Of a DNA stretch of 64,000 nt, positions 34,101 through 40,000 are shown in pieces (positions within the stretch are counted from its first letter, which is position 1; each line of letters opens with the position of its first letter). Below the pieces are notes generated by a model, which had not been told where the DNA came from, ran no database searches, and saw only the letters and a program-made list of their open reading frames with translations. The translations under genes were made by a program, and so were the position numbers. Source of the stretch: Mesotaenium endlicherianum. Lineage: Eukaryota > Streptophyta > Zygnematophyceae > Zygnematales > Mesotaeniaceae. The DNA lies in assembly GCA_009602735.1 (NCBI GenBank), contig WELA01001485.1:62001-126000 (forward strand), written 5' to 3'.

Positions 34101-34583
34101 CAGATCAAAACAGTGACAGAGCGTCCGGATATTGTGAAGTGGGCATGGTATGGTTCATCCAATTTCTCCTGCTACAACTGCGCCACACCGCAACTGAAAG
34201 TGGGTGATGATGTATCGCTGATATGCAGGGCCACCAACCGTTACGGATGTATCAGTATAGACACCCTGAACATCAAAACCTTCTGTCCGGGTACCCTGGT
34301 ATTCATCCCCAACGCCTTCTCTCCCGATGGCGATGGTATCAACGATGTGCTGATGATACAGGGCAAGGGCGTGAAAGTGATCAAGAGCTTCCGCATCTTC
34401 AACCGTTGGGGTGAAGTGGTATTTGAAAAAATGAATTTCCAGCCCGGTGATCCTGCTTATGCATGGGATGGCAAAGTGAGGGGTAAGCCGGCAGCACCCG
34501 ATGTATTCGTATATATATGCGAGGTGATCTGTGATAAAGGCGTTCCATCCTTCTTTAAAGGCAACATAACTATTTTAAAATGA
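19110..34583 (+). CDS. Giant modular surface adhesin, SprB-like, with type B T9SS C-terminus
   Basis: A 5157-residue secreted protein. Residues 1-26 are a signal peptide; 27-247 look like a jelly-roll carbohydrate-binding type domain (WAVGGDHTGNPNGNMFLVN, LALDDILF); 248-900 hold several Ig/PKD-like domains; about 900-4660 are an array of two alternating Ig-like modules (see the array entry); 4660-5055 are PKD-like domains; the last 100 residues are a CHU_C type B sorting domain (FIPNAFSPDGDGINDV, FNRWGEVVFE, YAWDGKVRG). Proteins with this end are exported by type IX secretion and anchored or released at the surface, and several act in gliding or adhesion. The ATGA overlap with the next gene, a PorP/SprF protein, supports this: SprF-type partners are known to be needed for type B cargo. 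Ligand unknown. No clear -7 box was seen in the 243 bases upstream. Confidence 0.93.
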   Translation: MRNHRHTYLLSLLLLSCLYSQLSFAQDGTGNYVYGMCTSSALAPVYKQDFGTAASPGTKARVPSGFITNYIYDNVGTDGHYIVTPLVQNSGKNDWAVGGDHTGNPNGNMFLVNAGTGANLFFSQRVDNLCPGSVYSFSAWLANVNTISNTLPICGSNYVYPKVTFNIKSTSGTLLGTFTTDTLPLTKDRKSGTGVNWKQYGFQFSLPSGTTSLILEMSDYWGGLPQCGNDLALDDILFSACTPTVTATINSANSATVCSGSSITMSSSIANSPFSNPAYQWQKSIDGGMTWTNVGAPGTSASGFTIPSTVVSDGGLYRVIVGPDVASLSSATCTTASNSVTLTINPTPAVTVTGSTPICSGNTLFLSSNVTGGTPAFTYNWSGPNGFVATVGNPSITNTTTAASGTYALTVTDTKGCTANASTVITVNQTPVVAAITGPNGGCAGSTIQLSSSTAGGTWSSSNTSVATVDNTGLVTILTDGTSTITYTVTNNGCSASVTKNISAASVFMSPNVLECNDGVRTYDSTAANPYRVKYDNPATGSFLWTVTDSAGTDVTSSVFKSPATPTSPYPSLQLIRGNWYTVRVSYTNNGVTCAASHKVYKQIYVTVAINGSRDTTVCYNTNPVPLSASTSTVVNKLSWTTSGTGTFSNNGTSATTTTYTPSAADKASGMITITVTASTSLNATGICGNATATDNMILRIYPDNTGKDSAKTICSNTTINYTPVSVIAGSTFSWTSTVTSGNVSGNSPSGTGNIIDSLVNLSNTNNGVVNYTITPYAFTPSNISCPGTPFNFKVTLQPRPAITITNNTASLCTGTATNIQFISSIAGSQYTWSSSVISGTASGNSSNVVPSGTNTINDVLTNSSTTANATVRYIITATPPTGCTRTDSSTTVLVYALPTKAVAGSAQSLCNATSAMLSGNTPIIGTGTWTLASGPSGSSFSNPNSPSTAVNGLTPGTYKFVWSIVNGSCAASTDTVTVTNSAQTVAGTLASPATVCAGSNTGTLTLSGYTGSILSWQSSTDGGTTWANIVNTTNTYTYNNLTTSTLFRAVVQNGACNTVNTPSVAITVTPTPGSGTLAANAAVCAASNSGTLNLTGYTGTVIRWESSTDNGTTWASIANTTSSYSYANITATTLYRAVVQSGNCGIVNSNNVTITVNPQTVAGTLAAGNTVCATANTGTLTLSGYTGSILNWQSSTDNGATWTNIANTTANYTYNNLAATTLFRAQVQSGVCNNISSNTVTITVMQPVTVANAGSNQTLCNVTSTTMAANAPLSGTGTWTQVSGPTTASFTNANNPFTTVNNLIPGTYQFQWTITNNPCTASQSTVQVHIDPATVPGTLASPATVCAVSNTGTLTLSGYTSTILNWQSSVDNGTTWTNITNTTANYTYNNLTATTLFRAQVQSGSCAAQYSNNVAITVAQAVTPSNAGPNQALCNVTSTTMAATAATSGTGTWTMVSGPSAASFTDSHNPFTTVNNLTSGVYQFQWAVSNGVCASSQSTVQVSIDPQTVPGSLASPATVCATSNTGILTLSGYTTTILKWQSSVDNGTTWTDIANTANTYTYNNLTATTLFRASVKSGACAAQNSNNVAITVLQTVTPSAAGSDQQLCNVTSATMAANAPTSGTGTWSMVTGPTIASFTDSHNPNTTVNNLGFGTYQFKWTISNGYCASSQSTVNVTINTPSVPGTLAANATVCATANNGTLTLSGYSTNILRWESSTDNGTTWINIANAGNNTYTYNNLTTTTQYRAFVQNTVCPAAYSNAAIITVFQPVTASNAGPAQTLCNVSSATLAANAPTSGTGTWTKASGPTAVSFTNPNDPNTTVSGLSTGTYQFVWTISNGVCASSQSTVQVKVDALTAPGTLASPATVCATANAGTLTLSSYSTNILHWESSTDNGNTWTNIANTANTYTYNNIPVTTLYRVLVKNGVCASQYSNNVAITALAAVSTANAGPDQQLCNVTATTMAATLPTSGTGTWTQVSGPSTATYTNLHDPNTTISGLSFGAYQFKWTVSNGYCANSEATVNITVNTPSVPGTLAANATVCATANNGTLTLTGYSTNIVRWESSADNGSTWSNIANTAATYAYTNLTATTLFRALVQNTVCPALYSNPVTVTVFQPVTVSNAGPNQILCNVTSATLAGNTPTSGSGTWTKVSGPTAVSFTNPNSATTTVSGLAAGTYILQWTISNGVCASSQSTVQIEVDPPTIPGTLASPATVCATANAGTLTLSGYSSSILHWESSIDNGNTWGAIVNTSNTYTYNNLTTTTLFRASVKSGSCAAQYSNNVAVTVAPAVTTANAGANQTLCNVTAITLAGNIPTSGTGTWSKISGPTAVTFTNANDPNTTVNGLTTGTYQFQWTISNGVCASSQSTVQVQIDPATVTGTLATPASVCATSNAGTLTLSGYTSSILKWQSSVDNGNTWLDIANTNNTYTYNNLTQSTLYRASVKSGVCAAQYSNNVAITVLQAVTAANAGPDQQLCNVTSATLAGNTPSSGTGTWSFVSGPSAVTFTNPNNPTTTVYGLTTGSYQLRWTISNGPCAVSQSVMNITVFAPSAPGTLASDATVCATANGGTVSLSGYSTNILRWESSIDNGNTWSNIANTANTYNYSNLTTTTKYRALVQNGICPALYSNLVTVNVIQPVSAANAGPNQNITFIFASAQLNAVPPTSGTGQWSQLSGPTNVGFVNTADPKTTITGLTYIAGPPASNGVYTFRWTVSNGVCANSYADMTITVAPPTNPGVIGPDQVVCRGVNHGTLTLTGYDGTILQWEDSTSTTTWQPIASTVGANTPTYTFNNLLVTTYYRALVQKSGGQALYSGVSATITVVQPVTPSNAGPDQSLCSTSTTTLAGNTPTQGTGKWTQTGGSPATIVNLLDPNTVVNGLAVGTYQFAWTISNGICADSKTFVNVTVHPLTVPGNLVTPSTVCANVNNGNLSLSGYTGSILKWQSSTDNGTTWADIANITAGYTYNNISATTEYRVLVQNSPCPSLYSNIVTILALPAVTTAHAGPAQDLCNVSSATLAGNTPTSGTGTWSFVSGPSTVTFNDIHNPTTDVYGLVQGTYKLMFTISNALCTPSTDVVTINVHPPTVAGSLAAPATVCATSNTGTLNLTGYTGIINKWQSSTNNGATWTDISNTTANYTYSNLTTNTQFRAEVQNSACPSLVSNVVAITVIQPVTTANAGPDQQLCNVASTTLAGNNPTSGTGIWTQVSGPSTASFTNPNAYNTTVNSLVVGTYVFQWTISNNTCASSQSTMKVTVNAATVAGTLAAPATACATSNTGTLNLTGYAGTINKWQSSIDNGTTWIDITNTTASYNYTNLTATTLFRAQVQNTVCPALPSNNVTITILQPVTTANAGPDQQLCNTTSTSLAGNVPSSGTGTWSQVSGPSTGSFVNNTDPHTVVNGLTVGTYTFQWTISNSTCANSQSTVKITVYPATVAGSLVAPATVCATSNTGTLNLTGNTGNINKWQSSIDNGTTWTNITNTTANYTYNNLTTSTQFRAEVQNAVCPALVSNVVTITVIQPVTTANAGPDQQLCNVASATLAGNNPASGTGTWTQISGPSTASFTNPNAYNTTVSGLATGTYQFQWTISNNTCASSQSTMKVTVYAATVAGTLAAPATVCATSNNGTLNLTGYTGTINKWEYSINNGSTWTAIANTTASYTYNNLTANTQFRAEVQNAVCPALISTAVTITVLQPVTTANAGSDQQLCNVSSAKLSANTPTSGTGTWSMVSGPAAVTFTNPNDPATTVNGLQAGTYQLAWTISNAACAQSTATMKITVYAATVAGSLAAPATVCATANTGTLNLTGYTGNINKWQSSVDNGTTWADIANTTANLTYNNLNTTTQFRAQVQNGACLVLASGPVTITVLQPVTTANAGPDQQLCNVASVTLAGNNPASGTGTWTQISGPSTASFTNPNAYNTTVSGLATGTYQFQWTISNNTCASSQSTMKVTVYAATVAGTLAAPATVCATANTGTLNLTGNKGAVNKWQSSIDNGNTWSDIANTAANFTYNNLNTTTQFRVQVQNVVCPALVSTAVTITVLQPVTTANAGSDQQLCNVTSAKLNANTPASGTGTWSMVSGPAVISFTNPNDPATTVNGLQAGTYQLAWTISNAACAQSSATMKITVYAATVAGSLAAPATVCATANTGNLNLSGYTGSINKWQSSTDNGTTWTDIAFTGAGYTYNNLTATTQFRAQVQNGVCLTQTSGLVTITVLQPVTTAHAGPAQNLCNVSVTRLAANTPSSGTGTWSLISGPSVVVFSNVNDATATVSGLQPGTYKFAWNISNGSCADSKDSVAVTVFALSNGGKLAPDAFACVTGNAGKLQVAGYTGNIVRWEISTDSGTTWNSTSNVAATYNYNNLLTTTQFRVLVQNGPCSIAYSNIATINVRPASVGGKLNSASSAVCATANIDSLRLTGYTGVVQHWEYSTDKGVSWTSFINSEDKYTYTNLTTTTWFRVLVQSSVCSSAYSDTFVIRVDSATVAGQLASDAVVCYNANNGSIKLSGRTGSVLRWEFSTDSTHSWNALNNNTSDVQQYNNLLTTTWYRTWVQNGACASMPTNVVTITTMQPVTIAHAGPNQLLCDGSSRVTLAANLPTSGVGKWSMASGPSTPSFLNVLSPATDVSGLQKGVYKFVWTIANDVCNSSSDTVTITIDKLQTGFRLSAINDCGKTTFFFTDTTSTSFGILSWKWYTPGVGGDTVRTRNNSIVYTADGMQSIALTVQSNSGCVNTRQANYKVTVFDFPQANINAVTEICKTQFMRVSPDVHSKDSIAYFLWNLGNGKKSLDSVVTVQYVEDGYYTVKLTVATINRCFDSAFKAITVHPIPAVTITSSTNVCKGDTATLKADGAASYIWSDQNNNILCSNCQVLKVQPGSSSQYKVVGVSQYGCSEIQTTNLHLVQPLKMLAAKGDTICFGQSKQLFAAGANSYTWYPETALSNKNAATPVASPDQTTTYHVIGKDQYGCFADTAEVKMVVGRPTAIHIGKDTVMSAGDVLQIKTVTERPDIVKWAWYGSSNFSCYNCATPQLKVGDDVSLICRATNRYGCISIDTLNIKTFCPGTLVFIPNAFSPDGDGINDVLMIQGKGVKVIKSFRIFNRWGEVVFEKMNFQPGDPAYAWDGKVRGKPAAPDVFVYICEVICDKGVPSFFKGNITILK
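29742..29899 (+). repeat. First copy of a 158-bp identical run within the adhesin gene
   Basis: These 158 bases are identical to 30786-30943, exactly 1044 bases (two A-B units) downstream. The identity includes synonymous positions, so the duplication or gene conversion is recent. Confidence 0.85.
30786..30943 (+). repeat. Second copy of the 158-bp identical run
   Basis: Identical to 29742-29899. The following B modules (about 30290 and 31334) are also close copies at the same 1044-base offset, so the duplicated unit is a two-module-pair block rather than one module. Confidence 0.85.
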
Positions 34584-35617
34584 TAAAGCAATCTACCCTT
34601 CGGATGCTCGTGGCCTGGTGCTTGCTACTGCTTTGCAGTAATAGGGTAGCAGCGCAGGACTACACTTTCTCCCAGTTTTATGAGCAGCCACTGCTCAGGA
34701 ACCCCGCGCTGGCAGGCATATTCACGGGTGACATACGCTTATCACTCGCACACCGCGATCAATGGGGCAGCGTTACCGTTCCATACAGGACCACCTCTTT
34801 CAGTGCGGAATACAAAATACCGGTGGGCACCAAAGACGATATCGTTACCGTGGGAACACAGATGAGTATAGACGGCGCCGGTGATCTCAGGCTCAGGCGA
34901 ACACAGATTTTGCCCGTGGTAAATTTCCACAAAGCGCTTAGTGAGAACAGCGATACCTATTTGTCAGCCGCATTCATGGGTGGCCCCGTTTCCAGCCAGT
35001 TCGATCCATCACAGGTGAAAATGGGCGACCAGTTCCGCGGAGGCAGTTTCGATCCATCCAATCCTTCTTCACAACCTATTACTGCCACAGGATATTCTTA
35101 TTGGGATATGGCAACCGGGCTCTCCTTCAGCAGCGCTTTCAGTAATAAAACCAGGTTCTACGTAGCAGTAGGACTTTCGCACTTCAACAATCCTACCATC
35201 ACTTCCGTGACCGGTAACGTGGAAAATTTCCTGAGACCCCGCTGGTCTTTTAACCTGGGAGTGAACGCTCCTTCCGGTGAGAGCGGACATGTGATTGCCT
35301 TTGTAGATTATTTTGCTCAAAACGGCGGCAGGCAGGTACTGGGTGGTGCGCTTTATGGTGTAAACATCAGGGAGTACGACAACAATGAACCGGATATCAT
35401 GTATATCGGTAGTTTCCTGCGTTGGGGCGATGCAGCGATCCCTACTGTTAAACTGGAGTTCGCACACTTCAGCATCGGTGTTAGTTATGATATAAACATT
35501 TCCAAACTGAAAGTGGCTTCCAATCTCAGGGGCGGATTAGAACTGACAGCTTCTTACCGCGACTTCTTAAAGATCAGGAGTTCTACGCTGGACAAAGTGC
35601 GTTGCGTTCGTTTCTAA
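34580..35617 (+). CDS. PorP/SprF-family outer-membrane protein, partner of the giant adhesin
   Basis: A 345-residue exported protein with a signal peptide (ending RVAAQ) and the family's N-terminal signature DYTFSQFYEQPLLRNPALAG, followed by an outer-membrane beta-barrel pattern of alternating strands and a FSIGVSYDINISKL ending strand motif. PorP/SprF proteins work with type IX secretion; SprF of Flavobacterium johnsoniae is required for its type B adhesin SprB and lies next to it. Here the start overlaps the adhesin stop by 4 bases (ATGA), which indicates tight coupling. The protein is likely dedicated to this adhesin. Convergent with the gene ending at 35628. Confidence 0.92.
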   Translation: MIKQSTLRMLVAWCLLLLCSNRVAAQDYTFSQFYEQPLLRNPALAGIFTGDIRLSLAHRDQWGSVTVPYRTTSFSAEYKIPVGTKDDIVTVGTQMSIDGAGDLRLRRTQILPVVNFHKALSENSDTYLSAAFMGGPVSSQFDPSQVKMGDQFRGGSFDPSNPSSQPITATGYSYWDMATGLSFSSAFSNKTRFYVAVGLSHFNNPTITSVTGNVENFLRPRWSFNLGVNAPSGESGHVIAFVDYFAQNGGRQVLGGALYGVNIREYDNNEPDIMYIGSFLRWGDAAIPTVKLEFAHFSIGVSYDINISKLKVASNLRGGLELTASYRDFLKIRSSTLDKVRCVRF

Positions 35618-35627
35618 TAAGCGTTCA

Positions 35628-36284
35628 TCACATCACAAAAAAATAAGCGCCTACCTGGCACAAAATGCCGGTGAGCAACCCGGTATATACTTCTTTGCTG
35701 TTATGATCGCCTAATAACAGACGGCAGGTACATACCAGACCGGCCAGCAAAGTAGCAATGGTGATGGGTAATCCGAGTGGTTGCTGGTAATAAAAAGAAA
35801 AAAGGATGATGGCCGTCATGCCACCCCCTGCTCCCATCGCATGCATGCTGATCTTTTGATAGTTGTTCACGATCAATCCCACCACCGTAGCTGCAAACAT
35901 GCCCATGAAGAAAAATTTCAACACTTCGGGCTGGTCAGAAAAATTACGGCTGAGGTAATACATCCACCAGTAAAAAAACATGGTAATAACATAAGGAACG
36001 ATCCTTTCTTTTTGTGTGCGCAGGAAAATGCTTTCGCTGAATTTCAACCGCCACAGCAGGAATACCGAGAAAGCGGGAAAGAAAGCCGTCATCCAGAACA
36101 AACCGAATAAACGCATTTTCAACTGCCACTCTGTGATCCCCGCGAACTCATAAGGGAACTGGTAGATCAGGAAAAAGAATACATACGTGGGAATAAACAA
36201 CGGATGCAATAGGTATGAAACCAGTTTTGCAGGAACGCATAATACTGGTGTTTCTATCAGGTTCATTTCTTTGCTGCTCATCAT
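35628..36284 (-). CDS. PAP2-like integral membrane phosphatase candidate
   Basis: A 218-residue protein with about six transmembrane helices. Weak but ordered PAP2 phosphatase features are visible: K144 and H148 in KISMHAMG, then R188-x5-H194 in CRLLLGDHNSKE, with E198 where the family normally has Asp. PAP2 membrane proteins remove phosphate from lipid phosphates such as undecaprenyl pyrophosphate or phosphatidylglycerol phosphate. The usual first-motif arginine-proline pair (KxxxxxxRP) is not clear, so activity is uncertain. The start ATG overlaps the stop of the OmpA-like gene by 4 bases (ATGA), so it is the last gene of the operon that begins with the CHU_C gene at 42343. Confidence 0.6.
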   Translation of the reverse strand: MMSSKEMNLIETPVLCVPAKLVSYLLHPLFIPTYVFFFLIYQFPYEFAGITEWQLKMRLFGLFWMTAFFPAFSVFLLWRLKFSESIFLRTQKERIVPYVITMFFYWWMYYLSRNFSDQPEVLKFFFMGMFAATVVGLIVNNYQKISMHAMGAGGGMTAIILFSFYYQQPLGLPITIATLLAGLVCTCRLLLGDHNSKEVYTGLLTGILCQVGAYFFVM

Positions 36285-39007
36285 TTTTTGTTGACCTTGA
36301 TGAAGTACACCACTGTATTGTGCTCCAGGTCGCTCGTTACATTCACTTCGGTACGTTTGTTACCATCGGTAATGATCATGAGCGCCGAGTTGGGTGGTGT
36401 GATCCCCAAATTCTCTGCAAAGAAAATCAATTCATTCTTAGTTTGATCAGTATTCAGGTTTACATAGAAGGTAATTGGCTTATTGGTCTGTAGCAACTGC
36501 TTATACACAACCAATTTTTTATTATATATTACTGAAACCGAATCATAGTCGAACACACCATTATCGTACAGGTCTATCCGTACCGAATCGGAAGTGGAAT
36601 AGATATCGAGTGGTTTCTGCGGTATGCGTTTGGTCATTTCTTCCACCAGGTCGGCTGATTTGATAGACGGCAGCATATTCACCAGGGAGCTGATATCCAT
36701 TTTATGCGCCAGCTTTTCAACATCTCTTCTCGCAACGGTTTTATCGAAACCCTCCTTTCGGTTGGTTACAACAGGTTCAGCTCTCTTCGGAATGGCAGTA
36801 CCCTTATCTTTTGGCTTTTTAAGTTTGAAAGCAGTTGGCTCATCCCCCCTGTCACTTTCTTTTTTCTTCGACGCAGCTGTTACTTTATTGTTTGCAGCTT
36901 TATTGTCATCAGTAATTGCAGACTTATTGGCAATAGATACGTCTTTATTTCCGGTAGTGATGCGTTTGCTCTCACCAGATACCTGCTTATTACCTTTAGC
37001 AGAAGCAGTACGCTTGCGCTCGTTAACCGCAGGGTATGCGGTGGAAGCGCCTGCCGCACCAGTTTCTCCGGCATTTTCATTACCATTGATATCCAGTTCT
37101 TTTCCGGAAGGGGTCCATTTAGGATGAAGCGCATGTGTCAGGATCAGGTCAGACCGCCTGTTCGCGATCTGCTCTTCAATGTTCACACGTTTGGCTTCAT
37201 AACATGGTAAGATCAGGTGTTTTTTTCCAAAAAAATTTGTGTTGATGCGTGAGGAAGCGATCCCTTTTTTCTCAAGATATCCTTTTACCGATTCCGACCT
37301 CCTCCTGGACAATCTTTCATTGTTCTCTTTGCTACCGATACAATCGGTGAAGGAAGCCACCAATATATTCAGTTTGGGATCTTTTTTCAATTTGCTTACG
37401 ATCCTATCGAGCGTTGCATGATCTACCCGCCTGATATTTGAGCTGGCAAAATTGTAATTCACATACAACCGCTCCACAGTAGCTGCATTCACAGAATCCA
37501 TCAACGCTTGTTTGACCCTGTTGTCTTCTGCCATGCCGCGTGCGATGGAATCGGCCTGCGCTTGTTTTTCCTTCACCACTTTTGCCCAGTAATCGCTGCT
37601 GTCTATCGCAGGGGCGGACTTGGCGGTATCTTTATACAGGATGGGTACGGCTTTGTACAGCTCCAGGCAACACAATGAATTGCGGTCGGAGCTCAGGTAT
37701 GCGGTATCTGTATACCGGTCTTTACTGAAATAAACATCGTTTTTTACCGAGTTATAGGGATATCCCATGTTGGTCACTTCACCAGACCATTGGTTATTTT
37801 CAGGCGTACCATTTATCCGGTAAATATCCAATCCACCCATACCGGCTCTTCCATCTGAACTGAAGAAAAGCCGCGAAGAATCAGCATCATAAAAAGGAGA
37901 AGCCTCTTCTCCCTCACTGTTGATGACCTTACCCAGGTTGATGGCTGTACCCTGTGGTTTGGCTCCTTCCATATTTATCAGCCACAGGTCGAACTTACCA
38001 TAGCCGCCGGGTCTGTCGGATGAAAAGAAAAGATGTTTTCCATCGCGTGTACAAAATGGTTGTCTTGTATTATAGCCCGGTACATTCACTGTAGCCGGCA
38101 GGGCTACCGGTACAGTCCAGTTGCTGTTGGCATTTTCTCTTTGCATATAAAAGATGCCATAATTCGTACCGGAAGACTTATCGCCGTTCCTCCATCCCGT
38201 GAAGAAAACAGTTCTTCCGTCTGCCGACATCGAAGAAGCTGCCATATTCATATCCCGTACCGAAACAGCCGCGATCTTTTGCACATTATCGTCATTGAAT
38301 TTGCCCGAGAAAAGCCGGATAGGGTATTCAATTTCATGTTGCATCGAAGGTTCGTGTTTTGAGCTGCTGAACCAGAAAGTAGAATCATTGATCTTGTCCA
38401 ATGCAAAAATGGAACCATCGCCCGATGGCAGGCTCTTGATCTTTGTTACCACCGCTTTGGGGGGCAATACCCTGTTGGCAATAACAAAGTCGGTGTTAGC
38501 GAGCCCAACCTTTGCCATTTGTGCATAGGCGTCTTGGGGCTGGTATTTTTTGAGAAAGTCTTTGAACACTGTAGCGGCTTTCTCAGGTTGGTTATTTGCA
38601 TTCAGGCAGGTACCATACCACAAAGATGCCAGCGGAAACCGGGTGTCTTTGGTAGCTATGTATTGCTCATAGGGCTTTAAAGCTTCTTTATAATGATAAC
38701 CCAACCGGTAAGATTCTGCCAGCTGGTACAATACATAAGGCTGCTGCGATGATTTGGCTTTGGAAAAAGCTTTCTGGTTAGATGATTGGTAAGGATATAG
38801 GGGTGCAACTTCGTCAAGCGATGCACTATCGTACAAGAGCGACGCGTAGAGTTTGGCCGCCGTATAATAGTCTTTCATCTTAAAGCTTGCATCGGCCTTC
38901 TTTTCAATTTTCCTGGCATTCTGTGCCTGCACATTTGCAGGCAGGAGGTGACCGAAAAGAATGGTGCACACCATGCAAACCAAACTATGTTTTACAATCT
39001 TGACCAT
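36281..39007 (-). CDS. OmpA-family lipid-free envelope protein with TPR and PD40 repeats and an unusual C-terminal tail
   Basis: A 908-residue exported protein (signal peptide ending NVQAQ). Residues about 33-150 are TPR-like helices (KADASFKMKDYYTAAKLY), 310-400 contain WD40-like PD40 beta-propeller blades (KHLFFSSDRPGGYGKFDLW and SRLFFSSDGRAGMGGLDIY), and 505-622 are an OmpA peptidoglycan-binding domain (LYVNYNFASSNIRR, NERLSRRRSESVKGYLE). Then comes a 160-residue Lys/Ser-rich low-complexity stretch and a folded-looking end of about 125 residues (SVRIDLYDNGVFDYDSVSV onward). TPR-PD40-OmpA proteins such as PorE/SprE-linked ones belong to type IX secretion and gliding. It overlaps the upstream PorP gene by 16 bases. 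The tail is not part of the standard build. Confidence 0.85.
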   Translation of the reverse strand: MVKIVKHSLVCMVCTILFGHLLPANVQAQNARKIEKKADASFKMKDYYTAAKLYASLLYDSASLDEVAPLYPYQSSNQKAFSKAKSSQQPYVLYQLAESYRLGYHYKEALKPYEQYIATKDTRFPLASLWYGTCLNANNQPEKAATVFKDFLKKYQPQDAYAQMAKVGLANTDFVIANRVLPPKAVVTKIKSLPSGDGSIFALDKINDSTFWFSSSKHEPSMQHEIEYPIRLFSGKFNDDNVQKIAAVSVRDMNMAASSMSADGRTVFFTGWRNGDKSSGTNYGIFYMQRENANSNWTVPVALPATVNVPGYNTRQPFCTRDGKHLFFSSDRPGGYGKFDLWLINMEGAKPQGTAINLGKVINSEGEEASPFYDADSSRLFFSSDGRAGMGGLDIYRINGTPENNQWSGEVTNMGYPYNSVKNDVYFSKDRYTDTAYLSSDRNSLCCLELYKAVPILYKDTAKSAPAIDSSDYWAKVVKEKQAQADSIARGMAEDNRVKQALMDSVNAATVERLYVNYNFASSNIRRVDHATLDRIVSKLKKDPKLNILVASFTDCIGSKENNERLSRRRSESVKGYLEKKGIASSRINTNFFGKKHLILPCYEAKRVNIEEQIANRRSDLILTHALHPKWTPSGKELDINGNENAGETGAAGASTAYPAVNERKRTASAKGNKQVSGESKRITTGNKDVSIANKSAITDDNKAANNKVTAASKKKESDRGDEPTAFKLKKPKDKGTAIPKRAEPVVTNRKEGFDKTVARRDVEKLAHKMDISSLVNMLPSIKSADLVEEMTKRIPQKPLDIYSTSDSVRIDLYDNGVFDYDSVSVIYNKKLVVYKQLLQTNKPITFYVNLNTDQTKNELIFFAENLGITPPNSALMIITDGNKRTEVNVTSDLEHNTVVYFIKVNKK

Positions 39008-39987
39008 ATAAACCTTGTGTCTTTCTTTTTCTTTTTGTGAACAAAGCTGAGAGAGAGTTCATACCCGGTGTTGCTCGACGCCACTGTTTTGTATTGCGAA
39101 ATATTGATATCATAACTCAGTCCCACTGTTAATGTACCGAAACGTAATCCCAGGCTGGGCGCCACCGCATCATTGAGTCGGTATAGCCCTCCCAGTATCA
39201 GCTCTTTGTCCTTTTCCAGTTTGAGGTCAAGGCTGAGGCCCGCTACTGTTTCATCTGCATCGCCCTGGCGTATGTATGCTGCATGGGGCGTTAAATCGGC
39301 TGTTGTACTCAATTGTATCCGGGCGCCTGCATGTACCAGGTAACGCATAGGTATTTTGCTGTCGTCACTGCCTGTTAAAAAACGGTTCACGGGTTGTGTA
39401 GGATGATAAAGACTCGCACCAATAAACGGATTGAATTTTTTCGAAGGGTCGCCATCGAAATACATCAATCCGATACTACCATCTACCGATGTGGCCGAAC
39501 GATACGCAAATGCTTCATTGCTGGGGATGGAAGGATCATAACCTATAACCGGGTTGAACTGGTTACCGTATTGAAATTTATTCGGATCAACACGCCTGTT
39601 GAGCATACCTACCTGGAAGCCTGCACTCAGCATCTTGAACTCCGATAGCCGTGCCAGGTATGAAAGGGAAAGGGCGCCGTTCACATATTGGTAGCCACTG
39701 CTCACAGCAGTCTGGTTGATCATGGTCAGCCCCAATCCAAAACCATGGGGCAAAGATGCATCCACAGTAAGTCCCTGTGTGTTATAAGGATCGATGGCAG
39801 AAGGCAGTTGCTTGCGGTAATTGCCGGTAATACGCCAATCGCCATCAATAACACCTGTCAATGCCGGGTTGAGCCACAAGGGATAAGCATAATACTGTGT
39901 AAAATGCGGATCTATCTGCGCCTGCATTTTAGATACTGCCGCCAGCAAAACAAGAAACAAGAATAAAAATTTACGTACGCTGTTCAT
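38992..39987 (-). CDS. PorP/SprF-family outer-membrane protein
   Basis: A 331-residue protein with a signal peptide and the family hallmark AQIDPHFTQYYAYPLWLNPALTG directly after cleavage (given here as a partial: DPHFTQYYAYPLWLNPALTG). The rest is barrel-like, ending with LRFGTLTVGLSYDINISQY, very like the end of the PorP at 34580. It lies between a CHU_C protein gene (13 bases upstream) and the OmpA/PD40 gene (overlapping), so the three are probably one transcript. It is likely the membrane partner for the CHU_C protein at 40001. Confidence 0.92.
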   Translation of the reverse strand: MNSVRKFLFLFLVLLAAVSKMQAQIDPHFTQYYAYPLWLNPALTGVIDGDWRITGNYRKQLPSAIDPYNTQGLTVDASLPHGFGLGLTMINQTAVSSGYQYVNGALSLSYLARLSEFKMLSAGFQVGMLNRRVDPNKFQYGNQFNPVIGYDPSIPSNEAFAYRSATSVDGSIGLMYFDGDPSKKFNPFIGASLYHPTQPVNRFLTGSDDSKIPMRYLVHAGARIQLSTTADLTPHAAYIRQGDADETVAGLSLDLKLEKDKELILGGLYRLNDAVAPSLGLRFGTLTVGLSYDINISQYKTVASSNTGYELSLSFVHKKKKKDTRFIWSRL

Positions 39988-40000
39988 GTATATTCTTCTG

